The position numbers and the translations under genes were made by a program. A model generated the notes under the pieces. It was not told the DNA's origin. It saw only the letters and a list, made by a program, of their open reading frames with translations, and ran no database searches. From assembly GCA_022925895.1 (NCBI GenBank), contig JAKSYS010000458.1, positions 1 through 51,111 on the forward strand: a DNA stretch of 51,111 nucleotides, read 5' to 3'. The DNA is from Fragilaria crotonensis (lineage: Eukaryota; Bacillariophyta; Fragilariophyceae; Fragilariales; Fragilariaceae). Shown in pieces: positions 19,236-29,712 of the stretch. Position 1 is the stretch's first letter, and every line of letters starts with the position of its first letter.

Positions 19236-22200
19236 AACTTGTTTGGTCTTGTGTCAGAGCACCTTCAGCATCAAAGAACTCACAAGCATTTGACTTGGTC
19301 CTCCAGCTTTGCCTCCTCTTTGGCCGTTGCAGATCCGACCGTTTAAACCAAAATTTAAAGCACACCGAACGCAGGTTCGTTTCTGTCGTTCTCCAGAATC
19401 CTTGCCTCTACCGCTTTTTCTTCGTCTATCGACCCAAGAAGATAAACCAATTTGAAGGCCCCCAACCCCCAACCGTTGGTGGACCTAATTGCTGGTGCGG
19501 CCGAATTGCCAGGTAGTGGGGTTGTTGCAACATTGGGATGGGGGCATTGACATTCGCCCAAGAGGAGCCACTAGTATAAGGTAAGTGCTTCTCGCTCCCA
19601 ATTTCGACAACACCAGCATCATTTGAAGCAGCATCATGATCGGCATCATGAATACTATTGGTATCCTCACCATCGCTCTTGCCAAAGAATAAAGTTGTGC
19701 CCTCCTTCTCCTCCTTGTGTGAAGTTTTTGTGTCGCAGGAGCAAGAAAGCAACATATTGGTGTCATTCACGTTTTCCAACAATTGGAGTTCATTTCTAGA
19801 GCCACGGACCGCATCTTGCACCCTCTGATTTCGCTCCCAGAGCTCATAATACAGCCTCAAGTAAACTGGCAATTTTGGAAAGATGGATAATCCATCAACA
19901 TGTCGACACCACAAAATGGACATTGATAATTCATCAAATCGAGGCATCTCCAGTACAAGGCAAATGAACAGTTTTGCCTCGTGTGCCCCATGCAAAGGGA
20001 GAAAAGGCACTTTGACACCCGTTGCCCACGCTAAGTATTTCATTTCCTCTGAAAGATTTCCAACAATATCATCCAAAAGCTCAATGGCTTCCACAGCTTC
20101 AGCATGCAATTCTGTCGAGTGCAGAGCAACAGTGCCAAAACTTTTGGGGGTATCTTTGTAGTCACTTGCATTCGACCAGTCAGAATACAAAAGAACATGA
20201 TGATTTTTTTCCATGAGCAGCTGTATTGCATCAATTAGCCAGCCAAGTGTCATTGTGGCCAAATTTAGGGAAGCCAAGTCGTTTCCGAGGCCAAATTTAG
20301 GGAAGCCAAGTCATTTCCGTTCGTTTATTTTGTGGTTGTACCAATACCTGCCTTCAGATAAGAGAGCATCCGACATTTGAACACCCATTTTCCAGGTTCC
20401 GTAGAGTGTCGCTAGTTGCTCATGTATGGCCTCCACATTGTTCGTCCCCCTGTTGCAATCCAGCAGTGAGATTCCATATTGATCGACCATTGGTTCTCCT
20501 CTTTTTGTCAAGACGGTTGATGTAAAACGAGTTTCCTGGAGGATAAGAATAGAATCCAACCAATATTTCCTTCAATACATTGTTGGCCTTGACCCATGCT
20601 CACTTGTTAAAAAGTGGCACCTTTGATTTTGAGTCCACCTTAACACCAAAAAGACTAAATACTGATCGCACTCTCCAGTATAATTGTCAAGGTGGTAGTA
20701 TTCTCCGATCCACTCGCTGACAGAAGAAGTCTACATCGTAGTACATCTTTGCTTTGATGTCTTGCTTTGAAAAGCCTTTGGCCTCCAGGATCTGTGTCAC
20801 TTCACTTAATAAATCCGGTTGCCAAGCAAAGAATGCTTGCTGAAGAGCAACAAAGTATGGTTTTTTGAACTCGTGTTTTACCGGCACTTTTGGTCGACTC
20901 ATCGCATGGTATGCATCTCCAAGACAAGCTGAAAATTCATTTGAAATAGAGGTTGGAGGCTCGTCAAGATGTTCACACGGTAAAATGATGTGTCCTCCGC
21001 CTCCCTCTTGCTGCTCAGAAGCACCAGCCTGATTGTCAACTGCTCCAGCTAAAGCAACAAGGTCGAAAGCCTCTGAATTTACTAGGCTAGTCCTACCTGT
21101 CTGACGTTTGCATTCTCCTTCTGCTGTGTCGTTGTCACTAGGAATGCTCCTGCTGTAATGGGCTTCGTCGTCGTTGAGTCTATCATCCGTTTCAGAGAAA
21201 TGAAATGTGTCACAATGCTGGGACAAATTGACAGACTTGGCAGCAGCTCGAGTGGGTACTGTGGTTGTCACATCTGACAATGAGGTGTTCTTGGGCCAAC
21301 TAGTACCGTTGTCAATGTCTATCTCGGAGAAGGCTCTTACCAAGGTAGAATCTACATGGTGCTTAAGCATCTTTAACGGGAGGACAATTGAAAAGGGTGG
21401 TGAACCAAAGTCTCTCAAACATACGCTTTCCCTTTTCATTTTCGATCCTTTTTTAAACCAGGCACCACCAAAGATGGAGATAGCACAGATGTGATTGTAA
21501 CAACTCGGGAATTCTGATTGGGTTTGACTCGGCCGGGCACAACTCCATCGGGACACACACACAAAGCAACATCTGATATCGTGCCTACCGCAGCACGTGA
21601 AGCCATACTCGCAACATTTCCGTGAGAAGGAACAATGTCAACTTCAAGATTTGGCGTCGCAGCCTCTGCTGCAAGTCGTAGTGTCAAATCTGGCAAACGT
21701 TGCAGCTGCTCGTTAACTTCTAATGACTTAATGACATCAAGGGCTGCATATTCTTTTTGCACAACACTCAGTTCAGGACAAGACCATCTTGACAGCCTCA
21801 CCGATGGTGTCTTATCCAATTTTGCTTTCAGTGTAAGTTGAACCAACTTCTCAAGAGATGCTGTACCGTTGTTCACAATGTCTCTCTTTCTTGCATGGCG
21901 TCTGAGATTCACAAAATTTGCACATTCTATACACTCGCTCAATGCAATTAAAATCTTTTCCAATCCGTTTGAGATCCCCTGAGACACAAACACCAACAAA
22001 AGATATGCTTGGATCTGCAAACAGTGGACTAAGGGCTCGGGGTAACATTTGATGCCGGAACACTTGCAACAGCAAGGATGATATTCGATTCTCGGAATCC
22101 CGATAGCCAAGCTGAATCAATGCTGTCTTGAATGATGCAATAACTTGCCCGGAGCGGTTGGTCTTGGTGTCCCATTCTGCATCCAACGTGTGAGACCCTC
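19236..22200 (-). pseudogene. Decayed DEDD 3'-5' exonuclease / transposase-like protein gene
   Basis: Read from 22200 down in at least five frame segments (22186-21851, 22110-21436, 21562-20687, 20559-20311, 20277-19426). The first part is a WRN/DnaQ-type exonuclease: DAEWDT (motif I), GDLKRIGKDF (motif II) and SRWSCPELSVVQKEYAALD (motif III with Tyr and Asp). After a variable linker come SRPKVPVKHEFKKPYF, RGTNNVEAIHEQL, RYWYNHKINERK and HYDTWLIDA-like blocks. These are an architecture I know from repetitive exonuclease-domain genes of algae and fungi that behave like transposons. Near 19330 remnants of a Cys-rich tail (CVRCALNFG) follow. Stops and frameshifts throughout make it non-functional. 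No terminal repeats were found. Confidence 0.65.
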
Positions 22201-22784
22201 TCTAGTACGGCGGCTCCACAAACAGCGACTCGCTTGGGAGTCGGGTTAGGACGGGACCGTCGCAATGAAGAGGAACGAACGCAGAAACAAGAAGGCACAG
22301 CGCGTGGCGAAACCGATATCAATCGTTCGATGGGTGATGTGTTGGCATTCGTGTTGTGGCTAAGTATATCCTTCTGCCTCCTCACCCTTACAATCAAATG
22401 GACCGGCAAGAATGCGATTGAGGTAATGAAGGATTATAGTAGAAGTTGTGGGCCGAAGGTACACATCGGCATTTAGACTAGACTAATCAGAGTAGCGCAC
22501 ATGATGGCGCATCAGCATCGACCGTAGATAGTCAACCGTGCGCAGTAGGCAGTAGCAGGGTGTCGCGGAAATGTAGACTATGCACTGACACAACGAAATT
22601 GCACGTTCTGAAAGAGGCTTGGTTACTACAATGTGTCTCATCGCCAGAACTGTCATATTGATATCCTCTATAGATGATGCAACTCTTACTCGCTCCATGT
22701 CTGTGAGTGTGGCGGGTGGCAAGGATCAAGATTGTATCCGAATGCAATAATCATCTGTAGAACTAGTAGATGCATTGGCAGTTG
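22201..22784. other. No gene recognised
   Basis: Short ORFs on both strands (22234-22476, 22483-22747) carry no motif. The first part may be the former 5' region of the exonuclease-like pseudogene. Confidence 0.4.
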
Positions 22785-23340
22785 GTCTGTGTGTGCTATA
22801 GGCATCATTGACTACTTTGTCCGCAAGTGGTAGCTGGTGGCCTCCCAAGGGTGTTCACCATAAATATTTACATCTGATTAGCTAATAAGAGTGAATGGCA
22901 ATAACGCCTATGTTGAGCTCAGGGGACAAAGTTCCCACTTGTGGTGATGCTTGAAACTTACTGTGAGCCCTGTTTGAATACATATGACGACACAAGAGTG
23001 GAAATTCATAAAAAAGTTATCCCTTCCTTTGGGAGCATGAAAATGATATACTGTTGCGCTGAGAGCTAAAGCAAACCCATACTCCGTGCCAAGTGTTTGA
23101 GACTATACTGAACACTGAACACAATGGCAATCGTGGTTTTTGATGAATGTGGAGCGAACTTGCGTTCTGGCTTATGCTCATTCGTGTCTCTCCTTAAAGA
23201 ATTCTCTTGAAACAAGGACAAAGGTCAATTTGGCACGACAGACTTCCAGACCTTGCGGGACGACACGTGCTCGCTGACAACGACACTCTTCAAACTTCAA
23301 ATACATGTATCTATGCATATACATGTGTATGTATATAAAC
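22785..23340. repeat. Paralogous block copy 2: orphan 3' flank plus upstream block
   Basis: 22785-22985 matches the 3' flank of the Ser-Pro-Val-Thr genes (1209-1430 and, inverted, 35690-35890), but no gene body precedes it here. 22990-23340 matches 8411-8690. The join between the two parts is the empty site of MULE-1. The block is cut by the DIRS element at 23341 and resumes after 30034. Confidence 0.8.
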
Positions 23341-23505
23341 GCGGGGCTCAGCCCGCCCCGCCTCAGTGGGGGCTCGTCCCCCTGGTCTGTCAGTGTGATG
23401 CAATATGTATTGATGGTGCTGTGATGCTGGTGGTAACGATGTCCTTACTAGGTACCGTGCCACCCACTCCAGTACACGGGAGACTCCACTGGAGACGACC
23501 GGAAG
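23341..23505 (-). repeat. DIRS split direct repeat B2
   Basis: Identical to 23813-23977 by eye. Starts GCGGGGCTCAGCCCGCCCCG, itself a GC-rich inverted repeat able to form a hairpin at the element terminus. Confidence 0.92.
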
Positions 23506-23517
23506 CGGGCGGGTGGG

Positions 23518-23812
23518 CAAAGTTTAAACTAGTGATCTACTAGCTTCGGATGTGTTCGCCTCGTGCACAATTGGGGACCGAGTCCGTTCGCCAATTCTGT
23601 GCTCGTGACGATTGCGATGTTGTAACGGTGCTGACCGTGTTGTCAACAAAACAATGTCCACTTCTGGTGATCGTTCAAGATACCGAAATTTTCTGCACGT
23701 ATGTAACTGATATTGTTCTTGCCATGTATCGTGTGTAAATATGTAGGAGATGGGCTGACGTAGGACGTCAGGTGTAGGCTGCCAGACCCTAGCTTCCTAG
23801 CCACCACTAAGA
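23518..23812 (-). repeat. DIRS split direct repeat A2
   Basis: Repeats 29408-29703 with one visible substitution. Joins B1 directly, sharing one G. This junction is the arrangement expected of the circular intermediate. Confidence 0.92.
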
Positions 23813-23977
23813 GCGGGGCTCAGCCCGCCCCGCCTCAGTGGGGGCTCGTCCCCCTGGTCTGTCAGTGTGATGCAATATGTATTGATGGTGCTGTGATGCT
23901 GGTGGTAACGATGTCCTTACTAGGTACCGTGCCACCCACTCCAGTACACGGGAGACTCCACTGGAGACGACCGGAAG
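23813..23977 (-). repeat. DIRS split direct repeat B1
   Basis: Identical to 23341-23505 by eye. It lies directly downstream of the recombinase gene on the minus strand. Confidence 0.92.
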
Positions 23978-24035
23978 CCCCTTAGAGGCCAGGGGCAGAA
24001 AGGGAGGGTCGACGGAAAACGGAGAGAAGGGTGGG

Positions 24036-25122
24036 TTATTCAGGGGTAAGCCGGAAGGAGCCGCCGTGAAGCATGGCGGCGGAAAGGCCGGTCATGACCG
24101 GCTGGGCTTGCACGTGTAAATACCGAAAGAGCTCGTCGGAGCGCCAGCGACCCACCAGTTGGATCCGAGCGAAGCTATAGCCCGCACAAAGGAGAGCCAT
24201 GGCGCCGCCCGCTCGCGTGGAGCGGGCAGAGATGTCGGACGGGCCATAGGCGGCATCGCGAAAAATGGTGAGAGCGGCGCGGAGACGACGAGTGAGGTCC
24301 GGGGGAAGGATGTATCGAGGGGTTCCCCCTTTGGGGGTGACTGTGTATGCATTGAGCGGCGTGGCGGGAGGAGCACCGAACGCCCGGAGCGCGAGGACGC
24401 GCGCAACGAGACAAAGGACGGGGCAGAGGTGGGGGTGACCGGAGCGGCCGTGTCCAATCTTCTCGTTGCGAACCCCATTCTTTTGCCGGGTGAAGGTAAG
24501 GGTGGCAAAGGTGGCCGCTTGCAAGTCGGCCACCGAGCAGTGCATATGGTCCAAGGCACGAGCCCCCACCCACAAGGTGACGTCGCGGAGACGAAACAGG
24601 TTGTCCGTGACTTCATTGGGCATGCCAAGATACTCGCCCGGACGAAGCATAAAATAAAAACCGAACGTCAAGCACTCGGCGGCGGCGAGAGCCGCGGGGG
24701 TATTTTCTTGGTGCGCCAGGGTGACCACAAGGGTCAGCCTTCGCCCACCCTTGGTAGAGTGCCGCGAGGCGAAAATCCAAGTTGCCATGCGCGTTCATGC
24801 GAGGGTCCGCGGTCCCCATCCCGGCATACGTCTGGCCCACACCCCGAAGGGCATCTTCCACTGTACGAGCCCGGACGGGTCGACGGCCGGGAGCGACGGT
24901 GCCGTCGCGGATGCGTCGAGCGAAGACTTGGAGCAAAGGGATGGGGTCCGCGGGCAAGCGATAGGCGTCAACGGACAGGCTTTCACAGAAAGAGGTCCAT
25001 GCTGTCCATGCTGTAGTGGCGGACTGGATGCGTTGGGGACCGACGCGACCTTGCGTCGCCGCTTGAACAGCGCACCAATCAGCGCGGAGTTCATTGAGGG
25101 TGCCAGCGGGAGCAGCTGCCAA
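24036..25122 (-). CDS. DIRS tyrosine recombinase, one apparent frameshift
   Basis: Two overlapping frames make up the protein. The first (25122-24613) gives the N-terminal core-binding domain, including RTVEDALRGVGQTYAGMGT and HGNLDFRLAALYQGW. The second (24788-24036) gives the catalytic domain with FYFMLRPGEYLGM, RSTRAGGAMALL, VGRWRSDELFRYLH and the probable nucleophile Tyr in FRYLH. The shift falls near 24730. At the usual HxxR motif this copy has RSTR, so the conserved His is replaced by Arg. The 5' part overlaps the end of the reverse transcriptase ORF, which is common in DIRS elements. The enzyme would insert the circular DNA copy. Whether the shift is programmed, a mutation or an assembly error cannot be told. 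Confidence 0.8.
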
Positions 25123-27059
25123 GGGGATGCCTGCGGATAGTGCGTTTCAAAGTGAGTGAGTAGATCAGAGTCATTCAGCGACCACAAACGACTGGCATCG
25201 TCCGCCATGATGTTGGCGAAACCCGCGATGTGATTGTGAACCGCCACGTAGCGGTGTAGACGCTGGTGGAGGGCATTGTGACGAAGCAGATAGGCACGAG
25301 CGGCGATGGAGGTGGCCGATCCTTTATCGGACCATGCGAGCGCCGCGCGGTTGTCAGTGGCCATCCAGATCGTGCGTTCGCGGACATCGGCGTGGCATGC
25401 CAAGACGTCCTTGTGCGCCAACAGGGCCGTGAGTTCCAGATCGGAGATCGATACCGTGCCTTTTGGGTTGGCGGCGGTGACCATAGCTTTGCGGACCTGC
25501 ACTGGGAAAGGCTGACGCCAGAGCACCGGAGGCTGGGTAGGGTCTATGGTATTAAACCAGACTCCACCCATGCCTTGTTGGCATGCATCGGAGGCGCCAA
25601 CGTATGCCGGTGCCGTGGGAACGAGCTCCTGCAAACGAGTGGGGCGGTGACGGAGCGCATCGGCTATGGCAGTGAAGTCTTCGACTACATCCCAGACTTG
25701 CCGTGTGATGCGTACTCGGTTGCGATCTGCTCTGCAAAGAGTATCTTGCAGAGCCGAAAAGAGTCCGCGTGAGCCCGGAAGGGCAGGTGCCATCGAACGC
25801 AGCTCTCCCAGGAGCTGATGCCATACCTTGACCGATACTCGCTTTCTAGGAGGTCGTATGACATGAAGTAATTCGTAGAGGCGATCGAGGCGATGTGGTG
25901 GGAGCTGGAGTGTGCTGGCGGCAGTATCCAGGTCCCATCCAAGGATGCGCTTCCTGGTTGACCAGTATGCGTCCCCTTTAAGCATCTTTTTAACCGACGC
26001 GGGTTCTTTCCGATGCGGTGGATCCGTAGGGGACAAAGGGCGAAATACCGAGTCAATCGCTCCGAGGGTGGCTCGCATAACTCGGCGACGTTGATGTTCG
26101 GTCTGGGCCATCAGCAAAAAATCATCAACATATACGTCCACGGCTGCAACGGGTGGGCGACCCTTACGACCCCCTTGTCGGGGGAACCGGGTGGCCTCAC
26201 TCTTAGCCTCGACCTCAACAGCGTCGGGTTGGGGTGTGGCGGCCACTGCCTCCAACCGATGCGCTGTGTTGCGCGGACGCTTCTCGCGGGCGCGCAACTC
26301 GTTGTTGGCGAGGTCACAGGCCGTCTCGGTGAGTGTTGTGAAATAAGGGGGGGATTCCACCCACCCCATAGGCAAAGCCAAAGGAAAGGCAACCAGGAGA
26401 GGCTGACCGCTTGATGTGGGTAGTGTGACCCCTAGCTTCAGTATGTCAGAAATCTGCAACCACACTCGGTAGAATCCGTCTGCGATATCAATTTTTGCTA
26501 GATAGACCGGGCCGTACTTAGGATCGGCATAAACGATCTTGGACATAACGCGCTGTAGTGCGCGACCGAACTGCATGGCTTCCTTGGGGGCGAGGGGCAC
26601 TGTATCATCATTAACGCCGGAGTAACTGTAATCCACGATAAGGCGGGGCCTCCTGTCTCGTTGGGGGACAACTCCCAGAGGGGAGATTCGAAGTCCCGAC
26701 CACTCTCGGACTTGAGCATACGGCAGGACAGCCCAATATCCCTGCTCGCAAAAATCCAGAATTTCTTCGCATACGAAGGTGACTTCCTCGCGTGCTGATT
26801 TGTGCGGGCCTCGCTCCATCGCGTCGTCACATCGAGTACGTCCCCACGGTTCGTTGGCTGTGATTACGCTGGCTCCACGTCGTCGCAAATGGTCCAGCAA
26901 ACGGGCTGCCTTATGGTCCAATACGCCAACGTCGGCCGCCACATTAGAATCCCCTCTGGTCTGATCCACGAATGCCTGCCAACCAATCCGCTGCACGATC
27001 TTTCCTGTCGCCGTCGCCAACTTACCAAGAGTGTCTTCTGCCAGCGATATCTCTTCCAC
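24795..27059 (-). CDS. DIRS reverse transcriptase / RNase H
   Basis: 754 residues open from a GTG at 27059 (VEEISLAED). No ATG is near, so translation may depend on the upstream gag ORF, which ends 118 bp earlier at 27177. Motifs in order are PRLIVDYSYSGVN, YLAKIDIADGFYRVWL (motif A Asp), LPMGWVESPPYF (motif B) and VDVYVDDFLLMAQ (catalytic YVDD). The RNase H follows with YVGASDACQQGMGG, ISDLELTALLAH and MATDNRAALAW. The last 100 or so residues overlap the recombinase ORF in another frame and are probably not all functional. The reverse transcriptase has all its key residues and no internal stop. Confidence 0.92.
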   Translation of the reverse strand: MEEISLAEDTLGKLATATGKIVQRIGWQAFVDQTRGDSNVAADVGVLDHKAARLLDHLRRRGASVITANEPWGRTRCDDAMERGPHKSAREEVTFVCEEILDFCEQGYWAVLPYAQVREWSGLRISPLGVVPQRDRRPRLIVDYSYSGVNDDTVPLAPKEAMQFGRALQRVMSKIVYADPKYGPVYLAKIDIADGFYRVWLQISDILKLGVTLPTSSGQPLLVAFPLALPMGWVESPPYFTTLTETACDLANNELRAREKRPRNTAHRLEAVAATPQPDAVEVEAKSEATRFPRQGGRKGRPPVAAVDVYVDDFLLMAQTEHQRRRVMRATLGAIDSVFRPLSPTDPPHRKEPASVKKMLKGDAYWSTRKRILGWDLDTAASTLQLPPHRLDRLYELLHVIRPPRKRVSVKVWHQLLGELRSMAPALPGSRGLFSALQDTLCRADRNRVRITRQVWDVVEDFTAIADALRHRPTRLQELVPTAPAYVGASDACQQGMGGVWFNTIDPTQPPVLWRQPFPVQVRKAMVTAANPKGTVSISDLELTALLAHKDVLACHADVRERTIWMATDNRAALAWSDKGSATSIAARAYLLRHNALHQRLHRYVAVHNHIAGFANIMADDASRLWSLNDSDLLTHFETHYPQASPWQLLPLAPSMNSALIGALFKRRRKVASVPNASSPPLQHGQHGPLSVKACPLTPIACPRTPSLCSKSSLDASATAPSLPAVDPSGLVQWKMPFGVWARRMPGWGPRTLA

Positions 27060-27176
27060 TCCCCGCTTACGCTGGCCTGGTCGCGCCCCACCTTGCTGCC
27101 AGGGGGGCGCTGTGAGGAGCCAGGATGTGTCAACGCTCGTGCCCGGTGGCCGCGCTGACTCACCCTGGCCTACCCG

Positions 27177-29369
27177 TCAGGTACGGCTGCTCCCTGCGGC
27201 CGGTGCCGCGAGGTAATCTCGACAGAAAGTCAAAAGACGCGTGCGCTCGTTCGCCGATGCGAATGGGACATGTGTAGCGCGTCGATTACAGTTTGGAAAA
27301 CAGCCTCCACGTATCCACCAGGCCACGCAAAACTCATTGCCTGCATCGTTGGTTGGTGGCCGGTGGTCGCGTAGGATAGGCCGGGTGCCCCCGGGGCGTA
27401 CCGTGATGCCTCCGAATTCGGCATCGGGGGACGGGTTGTCTATCCGTGCGACAGGGGTCCGACTGGCCTCGGTGGTGATCGACGAGACGCCGGTGCGCGC
27501 TGAGGACACCGAGCTGGCCTCAGTTGTGTTGGTGATCACGGTGCGTGCAATGCCTCCACCCCCACGGGTGGGCTCTAGGTATCCTTCCGGGAGCGGTATC
27601 CAATTGCTGGAGTACTGGAACGTTCCCCGTCGGAGATCGGTGACGATGGTACGAAATTCTGGTAGATCGACGCCGGCGTATCCTTCCACCACGTTGGTTC
27701 CTACTCGTTGGAGATACTCTTGGACTCCGACTTGTACCGCCCGAACGATGCTGGGAAAGTAGACATTGGCCACGGCTGGAATGCGCGCGACTTGTTGGAA
27801 ACGCTCGGCGATGTAGGGGGCTGCATTCAGCATGGCTGCGCACAGGTGCCAGAGCAATTCGACAAACGGATTGAGGGAACCCGCCCCCTGGAAGAGCGCT
27901 TGGCAGAGGACGGCGTAGCGGCTCAGTGTGATGCATGTATCTGAAATGTTGCGAGGGAACTTGACCTTTTCCTGGTTGCGGATGGTACGGTAGTCGGCTA
28001 GGTTTGCATTTTGGTCACCTTGGGAAAGTTGGTTGCTGAGGAGAGCTGCGTCCATCGCTTCGGATTGGTGTTCGCCGCCCGCATAGGAAACTTGGAAAGG
28101 CTGGCACCCGGCGCTGAGATCGTCAATGCCATGGCCCGCGAACTGGAACCCCACAATCATTTGCTTCAGCGCGGTTGTGACAATAGGGACGTACATGTCA
28201 GTCCCCAACCCCCGCGCCCTGCACACATTTTGGAACTCCTGGGTCATAACGATGTGTTGCTCGCCTTTGGCGCAGTTTGCCAATCGCTTCCACAGTGGCG
28301 CGACCTCTGAAGGATCGGTCACATTGCAGTAGCGGAGCAGCGTACGGTAGGTCTCCTTGTAGACCTCTTGAATTGCCTTCGGTTCCCTACTGGATCGATC
28401 CCCTCCACCATCGGCCTCGCGTCCTGTGAGCACTCGCAGGGCTCCTGCTAACGTACCTGTGATTTCACCCGTCATGGCGTCCGGTGTCACTAGTGCTGGC
28501 AAGTCTCCACGGACTTTACTAATCATGTATCGGTACACATTCGCTGGGAGATGGACCGGTGCCAACGGGTGATACACCACCGGCACAACATTTTGGAGGC
28601 CTCCCCCGCCGCGCGCGGTGCATGCAGCCTTCATCCAAACGATGACATCTTGACAGGAGCCCACTTCGTTGCGAGCCTGCATCGCTCCGTGGACTTCTTG
28701 GAATACCGTCTTCGCGCTCAGACCTCGTCGGTGTATGAGCATGGCCGCGTAATATCCCGGTATAAGCTGGATATGCCTAGGCCGCCCGACTTCGGTCTCG
28801 GGGTCCTCTTCCGTGAACGGTCCTAAGGGAACCGTAGGGTCTACCCATGTCGGAAGGTGCGCGACCAGAGCGGCCGTAGTAGGCACGCGTACGGGCGTTC
28901 CCACTAAATGGAACACAGACCCCGGCACTTCGATTGCCGGGTATTGGTGAGGCATGATGTCCCCCAATAAACCCAGGACCCTGTCGTGGTATCTGGACAC
29001 TTCTTCACCGGGCATGTCCATGTAGCGCATCATGCGATGTAGTACATTTACCTCAGGAACTCCGCCGGGCCCCGCGACTAGGCAGAGGAAGGTCATGGGT
29101 TGCCGGTCGCTGAGAACCACTGTCTGATCTCTCAAGGCGGCCGGAACGGGGATGGGGGCTCCGCCATCGAAGCGGTAACCTTGAAGGTAATTTGCCAGGC
29201 GTTCGTGAGCCGGGCTGTTGGATTCATCGTTCAGGAGCTCTCGGTATGTGGTTGGATTCCCCGGACCTACAGCGGCGCCCGGCGCTACGGGTGCCACGGC
29301 CGGTCTCCCCGCGGGCACTCCCGGTGGAGCGACTGCGGGTTGTACTTCGGGAGGATGCGGATGGGCCAT
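27177..29369 (-). CDS. DIRS gag-like ORF1 protein
   Basis: 730 residues from an ATG at 29369 (MAHPHPPEVQPAVAPPG), intact. The N-terminus is rich in Pro, Ala and Val; the middle is globular without a family I can name. The C-terminus has a Cys/His cluster, CVAWWIRGGCFPNCNRRATH, spaced like a CCCH zinc finger and probably nucleic-acid binding. It is the first ORF after repeat A1, the gag position in DIRS elements. It was assigned by position and zinc cluster rather than by overall similarity. Confidence 0.8.
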   Translation of the reverse strand: MAHPHPPEVQPAVAPPGVPAGRPAVAPVAPGAAVGPGNPTTYRELLNDESNSPAHERLANYLQGYRFDGGAPIPVPAALRDQTVVLSDRQPMTFLCLVAGPGGVPEVNVLHRMMRYMDMPGEEVSRYHDRVLGLLGDIMPHQYPAIEVPGSVFHLVGTPVRVPTTAALVAHLPTWVDPTVPLGPFTEEDPETEVGRPRHIQLIPGYYAAMLIHRRGLSAKTVFQEVHGAMQARNEVGSCQDVIVWMKAACTARGGGGLQNVVPVVYHPLAPVHLPANVYRYMISKVRGDLPALVTPDAMTGEITGTLAGALRVLTGREADGGGDRSSREPKAIQEVYKETYRTLLRYCNVTDPSEVAPLWKRLANCAKGEQHIVMTQEFQNVCRARGLGTDMYVPIVTTALKQMIVGFQFAGHGIDDLSAGCQPFQVSYAGGEHQSEAMDAALLSNQLSQGDQNANLADYRTIRNQEKVKFPRNISDTCITLSRYAVLCQALFQGAGSLNPFVELLWHLCAAMLNAAPYIAERFQQVARIPAVANVYFPSIVRAVQVGVQEYLQRVGTNVVEGYAGVDLPEFRTIVTDLRRGTFQYSSNWIPLPEGYLEPTRGGGGIARTVITNTTEASSVSSARTGVSSITTEASRTPVARIDNPSPDAEFGGITVRPGGTRPILRDHRPPTNDAGNEFCVAWWIRGGCFPNCNRRATHVPFASANERTRLLTFCRDYLAAPAAGSSRT

Positions 29370-29407
29370 TTCGTGTACAACGTTACGCGATTTGCGCCCG
29401 ACGTTGC

Positions 29408-29703
29408 CAAAGTTTAAACTAGTGATCTACTAGCTTCGGATGTGTTCGCCTCGTGCACAATTGGGGACCGAGTCCGTTCGCCAATTCTGTGCTCGTGACG
29501 ATTGCGATGTTGTAACGGTGCTGACCGTGTTGTCAACAAAACAATGTCCACTTCTGGTGATCGTTCAAGATACCGAAATTTTCTGCACGTATGTAACTGA
29601 TATTGTTCTTGCCATGTATCGCGTGTAAATATGTAGGAGATGGGCTGACGTAGGACGTCAGGTGTAGGCTGCCAGACCCTAGCTTCCTAGCCACCACTAA
29701 GAG
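29408..29703 (-). repeat. DIRS split direct repeat A1
   Basis: Upstream terminal repeat of the element in coding orientation, matching 23518-23813. It should contain the element promoter. Confidence 0.92.
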
Positions 29704-29712
29704 TGAGGGCCA

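Larger units (their letters stand above)
23341..29703 (-). mobile_element. PAT-like DIRS retrotransposon with split direct repeats
   Basis: In coding (minus) orientation the order is A1 (29703-29408), ORFs, B1 (23977-23813), A2 (23813-23518), a 12-bp spacer, B2 (23505-23341). This split-direct-repeat layout is that of PAT-type DIRS elements, which integrate with a tyrosine recombinase and make no target duplication. It encodes gag, reverse transcriptase/RNase H and a tyrosine recombinase. B1 and B2 look identical over 165 bp, and A1 and A2 differ at one position that I can see (GTGTG versus GCGTG near the end), so the insertion is recent. Its coding part is clearly more GC-rich than the surrounding host DNA. 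Confidence 0.92.

Noticed and set aside
24159..25016. 285-codon plus-strand ORF inside the DIRS element
   Set aside because: Antisense to the tyrosine recombinase; open because of high GC content.
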